Numbered from the stretch's first letter, positions 47,622 to 56,849 are shown. The stretch: 59,338 nucleotides of DNA from Azoarcus sp. (GCA_031265765.1 JAISCE010000012.1:1-59338); one strand, 5' to 3'. The notes: generated by a model not told the origin, from the sequence alone. A program made the numbers and translations.

Positions 47622-48745
47622 GCGGCGACTGGGCGGGACATCGCATGCAAGCGGCGGATCTGGATTTCGAGTGTTTCGGCGCGCTCTCCGAGGCGCAAGC
47701 GCAGGCGCGCATCCTTGATGCGCGCGCACGGCTCGGCAAGCGCGCCGTATTGCTTTGCCACCATTACCAGCGCGCCGATGTCTATCGCCACGCCGACCTG
47801 ACGGGCGATTCGCTCAAACTCGCCCGGCTGGCGGCGCAGACCGATGCGGAATTCATTGTTTTTTGTGGCGTGCATTTCATGGCCGAGGTTGCCGACATCC
47901 TGTCGCGGCCCGAACAGACCGCCATTTTGCCCGACCTGGCCGCGGGCTGTTCGATGGCCGACATGGCCAATCTGGCGAAAGTCGAACGCTGCTGGCGCGA
48001 ACTCGCCGCTGCGCTGGGGGCGGCGGACGAAAAAATCACGCCGGTCACCTATATCAACTCCGCCGCCGATCTCAAGGCGTTTTGCGGCGAACACGGCGGT
48101 ATTGTCTGTACATCGACCAATGCGCCCAAGATCGTCGACTGGGCGCTCGCGCGCCGCGAGAAAGTGCTGTTTTTTCCCGATCAGCACTTGGGACGCTGGA
48201 CGGGTTTCAAAAAAGGCATTGCCCTCGATCATATGGCGGTGTGGGACCCCGATCTCGAAAACGGCGGCCTTTCCCCGGAAGAAATAGAAAATGCCCGCAT
48301 CCTGCTCTGGAAAGGGCACTGTTCGGTGCATCAAATGTTCCAGGTCGAGCATATCCAGCGTTGGCGCACGCGATATCCGGACGGACGGGTGATTTCGCAC
48401 CCCGAATGCAATCTCGACGTATGCCGCGAATCCGACTACGTCGGTTCCACCGAATACATCCGCGACACCATCGCCGAAGCCCCAGGCAATACCCGCTGGT
48501 TGGTCGGTACCGAATTGAATCTGGTCAATCGCCTCGCGGAGCAAATGAAACCGCAAGGCAAGACCGTCCAGTTCATGGCTCCGATGGTCTGCATGTGCTC
48601 GACGATGCAACGCATCGACCCGCAGCATTTGGCATGGACGCTGGAAAATCTCGCCGCTGGTCGGGTAGTCAACCCGATCAGGGTGCCGGTGAACGAAGCC
48701 GGCCCGGCGCGGACGGCATTGGCGAGGATGCTGGAAATCTCCTGA
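47618..48745 (+). CDS. nadA: Quinolinate synthase A
   Basis: 375 residues; condenses iminoaspartate and dihydroxyacetone phosphate to quinolinate in NAD synthesis, using a [4Fe-4S] cluster held by three cysteines. These are probably in AAGCSMADMA (Cys111), GHCSVHQMF and CMCSTMQRI. CHHYQRADVYRHADLTGDSL and VGTELNLVNRL are family signatures. GTG start at 47618 by GTGA overlap with the rhodanese; the ATG at 47645 is possible. Confidence 0.95.
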   Translation: MSGDWAGHRMQAADLDFECFGALSEAQAQARILDARARLGKRAVLLCHHYQRADVYRHADLTGDSLKLARLAAQTDAEFIVFCGVHFMAEVADILSRPEQTAILPDLAAGCSMADMANLAKVERCWRELAAALGAADEKITPVTYINSAADLKAFCGEHGGIVCTSTNAPKIVDWALARREKVLFFPDQHLGRWTGFKKGIALDHMAVWDPDLENGGLSPEEIENARILLWKGHCSVHQMFQVEHIQRWRTRYPDGRVISHPECNLDVCRESDYVGSTEYIRDTIAEAPGNTRWLVGTELNLVNRLAEQMKPQGKTVQFMAPMVCMCSTMQRIDPQHLAWTLENLAAGRVVNPIRVPVNEAGPARTALARMLEIS

Positions 48746-48810
48746 AATCCACGATTGGAGAGACTTCCCCGCACGGGCGGATTCCCGAACCTGCGCCGTT
48801 CTACGATGAA

Positions 48811-48836
48811 AAGCCCTGCATCGGGATGCAGGGCTT
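48811..48836. terminator. Bidirectional terminator nadA / membrane protein
   Basis: AAGCCCTGCAT (48811-48821), loop CGGG, ATGCAGGGCTT (48826-48836). On the minus strand it is followed by TTTTC; on the plus strand by TTCTG. It separates nadA from the convergent gene at 48863. Confidence 0.75.
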
Positions 48837-48862
48837 CTGCCATTTGGAACGCTTGCCCGCTC

Positions 48863-49444
48863 TCAGCTTTTGTCTGGCTGCGGCTCCGAAGCCGGTTCCG
48901 CCTGGAGTTTCCGCTGAAGCGCGATGCCCGCGCCGCCAGCGGCGATCAGCGCGATGGAAATGAACCAGAATATCGCACCGCTGAAAGAATCCGCCGTATC
49001 CTTGGCGGCGGCGAGCAGCCTGTCGCGGGTTGCCTCGTATGTGATTTCCGGCGCATCTTCGCCGTCAATGGCGACTTCATAGATGAAATTATTGTCGCTG
49101 GAATCGAACAGGGCGGTGACGTTTTCCTCGATCAGATTTGAAACCGATCCCCTGGGCACGCTGAAACTGATCCGTAATTCCATGGCTTCGCCGCCATCCC
49201 CGGGCGTAAGCTCGATCTGGTAATACCTCTGTGAACCCCCTCGTTTCCTTGTTACGGTAATTTCGCTGGCTGTTTTCACGAAGCCGGAAACGGTCTGCAA
49301 TCTGTCGCGCTGGACGTAGGCATTCTCGTCCGAGGCTTTCCATTGGCTCCAGAGAGAAAACGCGATCAGCCCGATACCGATCAGGATTATAATACGAGCA
49401 TAACCGGTGAGATAAAGCAATGCAGTTTTGACAAAATTCGGCAT
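48863..49444 (-). CDS. Uncharacterised protein with two membrane helices
   Basis: 193 residues: helix about 15-35 (ARIIILIGIGLIAFSLW), an exposed middle region of about 120 residues (a beta-rich part with TVTRKRGGSQRYYQIEL and MELRISFSVPRGSVSNLI), helix about 155-175 (AIFWFISIALIAAGGAGIAL), and a short polar tail. The middle region is probably periplasmic. AGGAG ribosome site and a near-consensus promoter at 49469-49497. No family recognised; function unknown. Confidence 0.75.
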   Translation of the reverse strand: MPNFVKTALLYLTGYARIIILIGIGLIAFSLWSQWKASDENAYVQRDRLQTVSGFVKTASEITVTRKRGGSQRYYQIELTPGDGGEAMELRISFSVPRGSVSNLIEENVTALFDSSDNNFIYEVAIDGEDAPEITYEATRDRLLAAAKDTADSFSGAIFWFISIALIAAGGAGIALQRKLQAEPASEPQPDKS

Positions 49445-49468
49445 GAGACTTCTCCTTTCAAACAGCCA

Positions 49469-49501
49469 AATATATACTCACAAACAGATATTGTCAATAT
49501 C
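49469..49501 (-). promoter_or_regulatory. Strong sigma-70 promoter with overlapping palindrome
   Basis: Minus strand TTGACA (49492-49497), 17-base spacer, TATATT (49469-49474). A 15-bp palindrome GATATTG-T-CAATATC (49487-49501) covers the -35, the classic place for a repressor operator. It drives the membrane-protein gene at 48863-49444. Confidence 0.7.
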
Positions 49502-49704
49502 TCGTCGGCTGCTGCCAATTGATATTTCCGCCTTGCGCGAGGCGCAATGGGTTTGTTTGCCGCGCGGTTTTGTCCGGGCGGTTTTTTACCTGCCGGTGTG
49601 TCCGGTTGCGTGAATATTCCGGATTTGTCTCTGTCGATCCCGGAATCCTCTCCGCGCGAATAACGTTACCGCATCATTTGCAATGGCTTCGCCCGGAACG
49701 CGCC

Positions 49705-50172
49705 TCATCCGTCCGTGTGTTTCTGCGCGGGATGATGCCGGAACACGCGCGCTTTGCCATCCCGGGTCACTAGCAGAACGTCGTAATCTTGCGGCGCGCT
49801 GAATTCCATGCCGGGCGAGCCTGAAGGCATGCCCGGCGCGGCCAGTCCGATGGCATCGGATCGGCCGTTCAGCAAGCGCCGCACGTCGTCGGCGGGAACG
49901 TGCCCCTCGATCAAGTATTTGCCGATCCTGGCCGTATGGCAGGAGGCGTAATCTCGCGGCATTCCGAGTTTTTCGCGCATTGCGGACACATCATCCACGG
50001 TGTGGCTTCGCACAGTAAAGCCCGCGGCGCGTAAATGTGCTTCCCAACCGCCGCAGCAACCGCAGCTCGCGCTTTTATAGACATCGACGGCGGGCAGATC
50101 GCCGGCCCGCAGCGCCGGGGAAGATACGAGCGTGGCGGCCAGCGGCAACACAAGCAGGGTACGGCGTTTCAT
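49705..50172 (-). CDS. DUF411 metal-binding exported protein
   Basis: 155 residues with a signal peptide (MKRRTLLVLPLAATLVSSPALRA). The DUF411 signature is present: VYKSASCGCCGGWEAHLRAAGF, then ARIGKYLIEGHVPADDVRRLL and PGMPSGSPGM. Such periplasmic proteins are linked to copper and other metals. The start at 50172 follows AGGAG; the longer frame to 50256 lacks support. Gap 49445-49704 upstream of the next gene holds only the promoter described. Confidence 0.9.
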   Translation of the reverse strand: MKRRTLLVLPLAATLVSSPALRAGDLPAVDVYKSASCGCCGGWEAHLRAAGFTVRSHTVDDVSAMREKLGMPRDYASCHTARIGKYLIEGHVPADDVRRLLNGRSDAIGLAAPGMPSGSPGMEFSAPQDYDVLLVTRDGKARVFRHHPAQKHTDG

Positions 50173-50295
50173 GAGGGGGACTCCTGAGAAGAACCGGCAT
50201 GATGATACCGCTATGGAAGCGCGTGGCCGCCGCATACTTGCCATAGAAACGGGCATCGGGCATGCCGGGATGCGCGCGCCAGGCGAAAACCCCGA

Positions 50296-51219
50296 ATGAA
50301 AACCTTATGTGTCCGCATCGCCAGCCGGGTTCGGGGTAAAGTCTTCCGTTCCGTGTTTTCCGGCGCCGTTCCGATGCTGACCGTCTCCGATCATGGCCGC
50401 GATCCAGCCGGTCTCGTCTATGTGTATCCTGTGCTTTCCCGACGGGCGGGCGGGGTATCGGTGGGGATCAATCTCAATCCGAACAATGCCTGCAATTGGC
50501 ATTGCGCTTATTGTCAAGTTCCCAATCTGGCGCGGGGTAAAGCGCCGAAGATAGACCTCGACAGGCTCGAAGCCGAGTTACGGGGTTTTCTCGCCGCCAT
50601 ATGCCGGGGCGAATGGCTTGTTCGCAACGCGCCCGAAGGCGCGCGGGTGTTGAAGGATCTGGCATTTTCAGGCAACGGCGAGCCGACGAGCGCGGCGGAA
50701 TTCGCCGATGCCGTGGCGCTGGCGGCGCGCGTGCGCGCCGAATTTGCACTGGATCGGGAGGTTGCCTTGCGGTTAATCAGTAACGGCAGTCTGCTCGCGC
50801 AGGCGCGTGTGCAGGAAGGCATTCGCCGTTTGGCACGAGCAGGCGGCGAAGTGTGGTTCAAACTCGACGCCGGCAAGGCCGATGCCATAGCGAAAATCAA
50901 TGGCGTCAGGCTGGCTCCGCGCATCGCCGCCCGCAATCTGGCAACGTGCAAGGTTCTGTGCCCTACCTGGGTGCAAACTTGTGTTTTCCGCTGGGATGGG
51001 CAGCCGCCGAATGCCGGCGAACTCGATGCCTATCTCGATATGCTCGACCGCGCGAAAAACGGCGATGGCGGGACGATCCAGGGAGTGTTGCTTTATGGCG
51101 TCGCCCGTCCGTCGTTGCAGCCCGAGGGGGGGCGCATCAGTCCCTTGTCGGCGGCAGAACTTGCCGGAATCGTAAGCCGCATCGAAGAAAAAGGGCTGAC
51201 GGTTCGCGTCAGCCCATGA
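50296..51219 (+). CDS. Radical SAM protein
   Basis: 307 residues. The [4Fe-4S]/SAM motif is CNWHCAYC (Cys66, Cys70, Cys73), followed by the GNGEPTSAAEF glycine motif. No extra cluster domain is obvious and the C-terminus ends in IVSRIEEKGLTVRVSP. It resembles a subgroup of stand-alone radical SAM proteins of unknown substrate (YfkB/Wyosine-like in style). The start is uncertain: ATG 50296 and ATG 50374 both lack good ribosome sites. Confidence 0.85.
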   Translation: MKTLCVRIASRVRGKVFRSVFSGAVPMLTVSDHGRDPAGLVYVYPVLSRRAGGVSVGINLNPNNACNWHCAYCQVPNLARGKAPKIDLDRLEAELRGFLAAICRGEWLVRNAPEGARVLKDLAFSGNGEPTSAAEFADAVALAARVRAEFALDREVALRLISNGSLLAQARVQEGIRRLARAGGEVWFKLDAGKADAIAKINGVRLAPRIAARNLATCKVLCPTWVQTCVFRWDGQPPNAGELDAYLDMLDRAKNGDGGTIQGVLLYGVARPSLQPEGGRISPLSAAELAGIVSRIEEKGLTVRVSP

Positions 51220-51276
51220 TGGAAACCCGTGCAGCAGACCGGGGAGGCGTCTTGCCCGCCGCCCCGGCCCGAAACT

Positions 51277-51576
51277 TCAGGCTTTTTTCCTCTTTGAAGT
51301 CCGCGCTTCTTTTTTCAGGTTCTTGTACAACTCGGGGTTGCTGGCCTTGAGGTATTCGGCGACGTCGAAATCTTCCTTCTTGACCTTGGTGATGTCGATC
51401 TGCTCGATATGCACCAGACGCAGAAGCGCCTGGACGGGGCGGGGAATGTTGCGTCCGCTCTCGTAACGCGAGCCGCCGCTCTGGGTAACACCGATTTTCG
51501 ACCAAAACTGCGATTGATTCAGGCCGAGTTTGCGACGAATTTCACGTACATCAACGGGCTGTTCAGTGGCTTTCAT
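51277..51576 (-). CDS. Small XRE-family regulator
   Basis: 99 residues. HTH_3/XRE domain at about 10-55 (REIRRKLGLNQSQFWSKIGV, SGGSRYESGRNIPRPVQALL) followed by a Lys-rich tail (VKKEDFDVAEYLKASNPELYKNLKK). AAGGAC ribosome site. It has its own promoter at 51672-51701. It is divergent from the cysK-encapsulin operon, though 747 bases apart, so it is a candidate regulator of it or of itself; nothing in the sequence proves either. Confidence 0.85.
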   Translation of the reverse strand: MKATEQPVDVREIRRKLGLNQSQFWSKIGVTQSGGSRYESGRNIPRPVQALLRLVHIEQIDITKVKKEDFDVAEYLKASNPELYKNLKKEARTSKRKKA

Positions 51577-51671
51577 GACTGTGTCCTTTAGATAAAGTTG
51601 CGAGGAAATACGCTCCTGCTTGAGGGGGTTTGCCTGCCGGTTTCCATGAAGGAAGCTCCCGGCCAATGCAA

Positions 51672-51701
51672 ATTATAGTATAACGCTCTTTTCCTATACA
51701 A
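51672..51701 (-). promoter_or_regulatory. Sigma-70 promoter of the XRE gene
   Basis: Minus strand TTGTAT (51696-51701), 18-base spacer, TATAAT (51672-51677), in a small AT-rich island about 95 bases before the start. Confidence 0.6.
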
Positions 51702-52323
51702 TGGGAATAATTAACGCCATGCGGTTAACCACAATAACGCCGGGCTATGATGTGGTTTTATGGCGTGCAACATATTTCCATCCCAATTGCATTAGGGGAG
51801 ACTCCTGGGTTGGTCAAAGAAGGTGAGTCCGGCGAGTTCTCGTTTCGGCAGATCGCAAAAAACATTCACAATATATACCATCGCGGGGAAAATGTGGAAA
51901 ATTACCATGGGGTTTGTGATTAATTGCGACATTCCCCATTCCATCCCCGCAAGACGCCACAGAGACGGCGGAGTAGGCAGCCTCGTCTCTGATGGGATAT
52001 CGGCATTCCATACTCGATCCTTAGGCCTGGATGACGTCCGCGCGGCAATATGACCGGAAGCGGGACAGAACGGAATATGCATGGATGGAAACGTCCGGTT
52101 TGCCGCATGCGCGGTTCAGCCGATTATGACGTGGCGCACGCCTGTCGCGTGTATCCGCCTCCGAATGGGGCATTCATTGCTTGCCGCGATATCCCTGGGC
52201 ATGGGTATCGGACAATGTGCCTGTGGTATAAAGAAGACTATGCTTATAACTTTTCCATACTTGGAAAGCTTGGGGCGATGTCCTTACAGTGACGGCTACC
52301 ATTTCTTACTTTGGAGAATCGTC
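51702..52323. other. Long leader region before the cysK-encapsulin operon
   Basis: About 620 bases without a gene I can support. AGAGACG (51961-51967) and CGTCTCT (51984-51990) form a loose hairpin. TATAAC (52245-52250) is a possible -10 with a weak TGTGGT (52222-52227). Directly after it is a dyad TTTCCA-tact-TGGAAA (52252-52267). The frame of cysK is open through this region to 52081, but the extension resembles nothing. Confidence 0.4.
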
Positions 52324-53298
52324 ATGGCTCAGTTTTCCGACAATGCCCAATCCATCGGGCGCACCCCGCTCGTCCGTCTCGCCCGCGTCACCGACGGCGC
52401 CAATGCGACTATCCTGGCCAAGATCGAAGGCCGCAACCCCGCTTATTCGGTGAAAGACCGTATCGGCGCGGCACTGGTCGAGGACGCGGAAAAACGCGGC
52501 CAGCTCGGGCCGGGCAAGGAACTGGTGGAACCGACTTCCGGCAATACCGGGATTGCGCTCGCCTTCGTGGCGGCGGCGAAAGGCATTCCGCTCACGTTGA
52601 CGATGCCGGAGACGATGAGCGTCGAGCGCCGCAAGTTGCTGGTGGCTTTCGGGGCCAGGCTGGTGCTGACCGAAGGGCCGAAAGGCATGGCCGGCGCTGT
52701 CGCCAGGGCGGAAGAAATCGTCGCATCCGATCCGGGCAAGTATGTGCTTCTGCAACAGTTCAAGAACCCGGCGAACCCGGCGATTCACGCGTCGACGACC
52801 GGCCCGGAAGTGTGGGACGACACCGGCGGCAAGGTGGATATTTTCGTGTCCGGCGTCGGTACGGGCGGCACCATCACCGGCGTTGCCCGTTACATCAAGA
52901 ATACTCGGGGCAAACCGATCCAGGCGGTGGCGGTGGAGCCGGAAGCCAGCCCGGTGCTCACGCAAAAGAAGGCGGGGCAGCCCTTGCAGCCCGGCCCGCA
53001 CAAGATCCAGGGCATCGGCGCGGGTTTCGTACCCGAGGTGCTCGATCTGTCGCTCGTCGATGCCATCGAGCAGGTGAGTAACGATGAGGCCGTCGCTTAT
53101 GCGCGCCGGCTGGCGAAGGAAGAAGGCATCCTTTCGGGCATTTCCTCCGGCGCGGCGGTGGCCGCCGCCGTGCGCGTGGCGAAAAGACCTGAAAACGCGG
53201 GTAAAACCATCGTGGTGATCCTGCCCGATTCCGGCGAGCGTTATCTATCTTCCGTTTTGTTCGAGGGCGTGTTCGACGCCGTGGGCAACGCATTGTGA
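52324..53298 (+). CDS. cysK: Cysteine synthase A (O-acetylserine sulfhydrylase)
   Basis: 324 residues; PLP enzyme joining sulfide and O-acetylserine to cysteine. PLP lysine in YSVKDRIG (Lys44), substrate loop [10 protein letters not shown] (TSGNTG 71-76), [13 protein letters not shown] and the C-terminal [11 protein letters not shown] are canonical. GGAG precedes the ATG at 52324. The stop overlaps the next start as GTGA. First gene of the operon that continues with serine acetyltransferase, encapsulin and cysteine desulfurase. Confidence 0.95.
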   Translation: MAQFSDNAQSIGRTPLVRLARVTDGANATILAKIEGRNPAYSVKDRIGAALVEDAEKRGQLGPGKELVEPTSGNTGIALAFVAAAKGIPLTLTMPETMSVERRKLLVAFGARLVLTEGPKGMAGAVARAEEIVASDPGKYVLLQQFKNPANPAIHASTTGPEVWDDTGGKVDIFVSGVGTGGTITGVARYIKNTRGKPIQAVAVEPEASPVLTQKKAGQPLQPGPHKIQGIGAGFVPEVLDLSLVDAIEQVSNDEAVAYARRLAKEEGILSGISSGAAVAAAVRVAKRPENAGKTIVVILPDSGERYLSSVLFEGVFDAVGNAL

Positions 53299-54284
53299 GC
53301 CAGAAGCTTTCGGCGGTTCCGGTGGAGGCGGGAGAAATTCCTGCTGCCGGGACGGTGTCCGCCACGGGTCTGCGGCTGGACATCGACGGACTGGTGGCCG
53401 GGCTTCGCGCCTTGCGCGTGCATTCGTTGCAAACGCGGAGCCGCATCGGGCGGCCGCCCAAGCTGCCGTCGCGCAAGGCGCTGGCGCATATCCTCGATAG
53501 CCTGGCCGCGGCGCTTTTCCCCAATCGCCTGGGCGCGCCGGAACTGACCGACGAGGGGCTGGATTATTTCGTCGGACATACGCTGGATCGCGCCTTGCGC
53601 GCCCTGTACGGCGAAGTGCGCCGCGAATTGCGTTTTGCCGCCAATCTGGCGCCGGAGACGCAAAGCCCCGGACTCGAAACCGAGGCGGCGGAAATCGTGA
53701 AAGGCTTTGCAAGCCGATTGCCGAAGGTACGCAGCCTGCTCGACGGCGATTTGCGCGCCGCATTCCAGGGCGATCCGGCGGCGCGCAGCATCGACGAGGT
53801 GCTGGTCTGTTATCCGGGCATCCTCGCCGTGACCTACCATCGCCTCGCGCACGAGCTTTACCTGCGCGGCGTGCCGCTCACGGCGCGGATCATCGCCGAG
53901 ATCGCGCATTCGGCCACCGGCATCGACATCCACCCCGGCGCCACGATCGGCGGCAGCTTCTTCATCGATCACGGCACGGGCGTGGTAATCGGCGAAACCG
54001 CTGTGATCGGGGAGCGGGTGCGCATCTACCAGGCCGTCACGCTGGGAGCCAAACGCTTTCTCGTCGATGAAAACGGCGATCTGCTCAAGGGCGGGGTGCG
54101 CCATCCTGTCGTCGAGGACGATGTCGTCATCTACGCGGGCGCGACGATTCTGGGGCGCGTCACCATTGGGCGCGGTTCTTCCATCGGCGGCAGCGTATGG
54201 CTGACGCGCAGTGTGCCGCCCAACAGCCACATCACCCAGGCGTCCGTGCAAAGCGAAGTATTCACTGCCGGTAGCGGCATCTGA
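53295..54284 (+). CDS. Serine O-acetyltransferase (EpsC-type)
   Basis: 329 residues from a GTG overlapping the cysK stop. An N-terminal helical part of about 190 residues leads to a left-handed beta-helix with hexapeptide repeats ([52 protein letters not shown]). This is the long EpsC/SAT type that accompanies family 2A encapsulins, rather than E. coli CysE. It makes O-acetylserine for CysK next door. The C-terminus [10 protein letters not shown] ends in Ile, as in SATs that dock into CysK, so a cysteine synthase complex is possible. Confidence 0.93.
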   Translation: MSQKLSAVPVEAGEIPAAGTVSATGLRLDIDGLVAGLRALRVHSLQTRSRIGRPPKLPSRKALAHILDSLAAALFPNRLGAPELTDEGLDYFVGHTLDRALRALYGEVRRELRFAANLAPETQSPGLETEAAEIVKGFASRLPKVRSLLDGDLRAAFQGDPAARSIDEVLVCYPGILAVTYHRLAHELYLRGVPLTARIIAEIAHSATGIDIHPGATIGGSFFIDHGTGVVIGETAVIGERVRIYQAVTLGAKRFLVDENGDLLKGGVRHPVVEDDVVIYAGATILGRVTIGRGSSIGGSVWLTRSVPPNSHITQASVQSEVFTAGSGI

Positions 54285-54319
54285 TCGTTTGTTCAAAAAA
54301 TAGCCAAAAGGGAACCGAA

Positions 54320-55252
54320 ATGACCGATATCCATGACGCACAGACCGCTTTGGGCGATGTTGCCGCCCGGACGCTTGCGAATGCGACCAAGACCGTGCCG
54401 ATGCTTGGACGCATCACGCCGCGCTGGTTGCCGCAATTCCTGCAATGGGTGGGTGTCGAGGCGGGTATTTACCGTGTCAACAAGGTCAAGGATGAATCCG
54501 CCATCGCGGTCAACTGCTCCGGCCGCAACGACGAGAAGGAACTGCGCCAGACTTTCGTCGATTATGAGGAGTGGGGCCGGGAATATATGCTGAGCGCGGT
54601 CAACGCCGTGGTCGACGTGCATACCCGCGTCTCCGACCTCTATAGCAGCCCGCACAACCAGATACAGGAGCAATTGCGGCTCACCGTCGAGATCATCAAG
54701 GAGCGGCAGGAAAGCGAACTCATCAACAACGGGGAATACGGGCTGCTCAACAACGTCGCCGGACACCAGCGCCTGCAACCGCTCGCCGGCGCACCGACGC
54801 CGGACGATTTCGACGAACTGCTCGCCCTGGTGTGGAAGGAACCGGCTTTCTTCCTGCTCCATCCCAGGGCCATCGCCGCCTTCGGGCGCGAATGCACGCG
54901 GCGCGGCGTGCCGCCGCCGACGGTATCGCTTTTCGGTTCGCAGTTCATTACCTGGCGCGGCGTGCCGCTCGTGCCGAGCGACAAAGTAGACATCAAGGAC
55001 GGCAAGACCAGCATCCTGCTGCTGCGCACCGGCGAAAGCCGCCAGGGCGTGGTCGGCCTGTACCAGCCCGATCTGCCCGGCGAACAGAGCCGGGGCCTGT
55101 CCGTGCGCTTCATGGGCATCAACCACAAGGCGATTGCCTCGTATCTGGTTTCGCTCTATTGCTCGCTCGCGGTACTGACCGACGATGCGCTCGCCGTGCT
55201 CGAAAACGTGGAAGTGGATAAATACCATGACTACGCGCATCAATACCGCTGA
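54320..55252 (+). CDS. Family 2A encapsulin shell protein (SrpI-like)
   Basis: 310 residues, HK97-fold shell protein. Sequence runs such as DVAARTLANATKTVP, ITPRWLPQFLQWV, VEAGIYRVN, HTRVSDLYSSPHNQIQEQLR, EYGLLNN and SLAVLTDDALAVLENVEVDKY match SrpI of cyanobacteria strongly. No cNMP-binding insert is present, so it is the 2A and not the 2B type. AGGGAA ribosome site; 35 bases after the acetyltransferase. About 60 copies should form a small icosahedral compartment. The 3' end overlaps the desulfurase start by 26 bases. Confidence 0.95.
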   Translation: MTDIHDAQTALGDVAARTLANATKTVPMLGRITPRWLPQFLQWVGVEAGIYRVNKVKDESAIAVNCSGRNDEKELRQTFVDYEEWGREYMLSAVNAVVDVHTRVSDLYSSPHNQIQEQLRLTVEIIKERQESELINNGEYGLLNNVAGHQRLQPLAGAPTPDDFDELLALVWKEPAFFLLHPRAIAAFGRECTRRGVPPPTVSLFGSQFITWRGVPLVPSDKVDIKDGKTSILLLRTGESRQGVVGLYQPDLPGEQSRGLSVRFMGINHKAIASYLVSLYCSLAVLTDDALAVLENVEVDKYHDYAHQYR

Positions 55253-56777
55253 TTTCGGCGCTGTCGGCGCCCCTGCCGCCGTGCCGGCATCCTTTCCGGT
55301 TTCGGCGGCCTCGGGGCTGCCGTTGGACGAGGCCGTTCGGGCGCTGTTCGATGTGCCGCTGCCGGACATCCAGGAACTGGACGCCCTGAAAACGCGGCCA
55401 GTCCAGGCCGGCGCGCCCGGTTCCTATTACTTCCTGGACGATGCGGCCTTCTTTCCGTCCGGTATCGATGTGCCCGTTACCCATCCCGGACCCGGTTGGA
55501 GAGCGTTTTCGGCGGGGCAAGCGATACCGGGGCAAGCATTCGATGTGCAGGCCGTCCGCGGCGATTTTCCGGCGCTCGCGGAAACGGTGAATGGCCGTCC
55601 GCTCGTCTGGCTCGACAACGCCGCCACCACGCAGAAGCCGCAGGCCGTCATCGACCGGCTGGCCTGTTTTTACGCGCACGAAAACTCCAACATCCATCGC
55701 GCCGCGCACGAACTGGCGGCGCGGGCGACCGATGCCTACGAAGCGGCGCGCGAAACCGTGCGTCGCTTCGTGAATGCCCGTTCGATCAATGAGATCGTAT
55801 TCGTGCGCGGCGCGACCGAAGGCATCAACCTCGTCGCGCAAAGTTGGGGGCGGCAGACGCTACGGCCGGGCGACGAGATACTCGTCACCTGGCTCGAACA
55901 CCATGCCAACATCGTGCCCTGGCAACAATTGGCGGCACAGACCGGCGCGGTGCTGAAAGCTGCGCCGGTCGACGACTGCGGCGCAGTCCTTCTCGACGAA
56001 TACGCAAAACTGCTCGGCCCGAAAACCCGGCTCGTCGCCTTCACGCAGGTTTCCAATGCATTGGGCACCGTTACGCCCGCGGCGGAAATGACGCGGCTTG
56101 CGCATGCCTGCGGCGCAAAGGTGCTGATCGACGGCGCGCAATCGATTTCGCACCTGCGCACCGACGTATTGGCGCTCGGTTGCGACTGGTTCGTGTTCTC
56201 CGGCCACAAAGTCTTCGGCCCTACCGGCATTGGCGCGCTTTACGGCAAGGAAGACCTGCTGAATGCCGCCGATCCGTGGCAGGGCGGCGGCAACATGATC
56301 CAGGATGTCACTTTCGAGCGCACGCTCTACCAGAACGCCCCGGCGCGTTTCGAGGCCGGTACCGGCAATATTGCCGATGCCGCGGCTCTGGGCGCGGCGC
56401 TGGAATACGTCGAGCGTATCGGCATCGACAACATCGCCCGGCATGAACACGACCTGCTCCGCTACGGCACGCGCCTGCTCTCGGAAATTCCGGGGCTGAA
56501 AATCGTCGGCCAGGCGTCGGAAAAGGCGGGCGTGCTCTCGTTCGTACTCGAAGGTCACGACACCGTGGCCATCGGCGGCGCGCTCAATGAAGAAGGCATT
56601 GCCGTCCGCGCCGGGCACCATTGCGCACAACCGATCCTGCGCCGCTTCGGGCTGGAAGCCACCGTGCGTCCGTCGCTGGCGCTCTACAACACCCATGCCG
56701 ATCTGGATGCACTGGCGGCGGCGGTCTGGAAACTGGTGCGCACCAAAGGTCTTGCGCCGACTTTCCGCAAGCCGTAG
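55227..56777 (+). CDS. Cysteine desulfurase, encapsulin cargo (SufS-like)
   Basis: 516 residues. Residues about 107-516 are a SufS-type PLP desulfurase: WLDNAATTQKPQAV, EHHANIVPW, PLP lysine in FSGHKVFGPTG (Lys328), active-site Cys466 in RAGHHCAQP. Residues 1-106 are an Ala/Pro/Gly-rich, probably disordered extension that ordinary SufS lacks (ALFDVPLPDIQELDAL, SYYFLDDAAFFPSG). In known 2A systems this type of extension loads the enzyme into the shell. The start at 55227 lies inside the encapsulin gene, coupling the two. Confidence 0.93.
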   Translation: MTTRINTADFGAVGAPAAVPASFPVSAASGLPLDEAVRALFDVPLPDIQELDALKTRPVQAGAPGSYYFLDDAAFFPSGIDVPVTHPGPGWRAFSAGQAIPGQAFDVQAVRGDFPALAETVNGRPLVWLDNAATTQKPQAVIDRLACFYAHENSNIHRAAHELAARATDAYEAARETVRRFVNARSINEIVFVRGATEGINLVAQSWGRQTLRPGDEILVTWLEHHANIVPWQQLAAQTGAVLKAAPVDDCGAVLLDEYAKLLGPKTRLVAFTQVSNALGTVTPAAEMTRLAHACGAKVLIDGAQSISHLRTDVLALGCDWFVFSGHKVFGPTGIGALYGKEDLLNAADPWQGGGNMIQDVTFERTLYQNAPARFEAGTGNIADAAALGAALEYVERIGIDNIARHEHDLLRYGTRLLSEIPGLKIVGQASEKAGVLSFVLEGHDTVAIGGALNEEGIAVRAGHHCAQPILRRFGLEATVRPSLALYNTHADLDALAAAVWKLVRTKGLAPTFRKP

Positions 56778-56849
56778 CCCGGGTTTCATCGGGCGAGATA
56801 CGGCATGGCGCGGCGCGTAGGGCAACGATCCGCGCGGCATGATGGGCGG

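Noticed and set aside
54320-55252. HK97-like fold could mean a prophage capsid gene
   Set aside because: No other phage genes are nearby, and the sequence and neighbours match SrpI encapsulins, not phage capsids.
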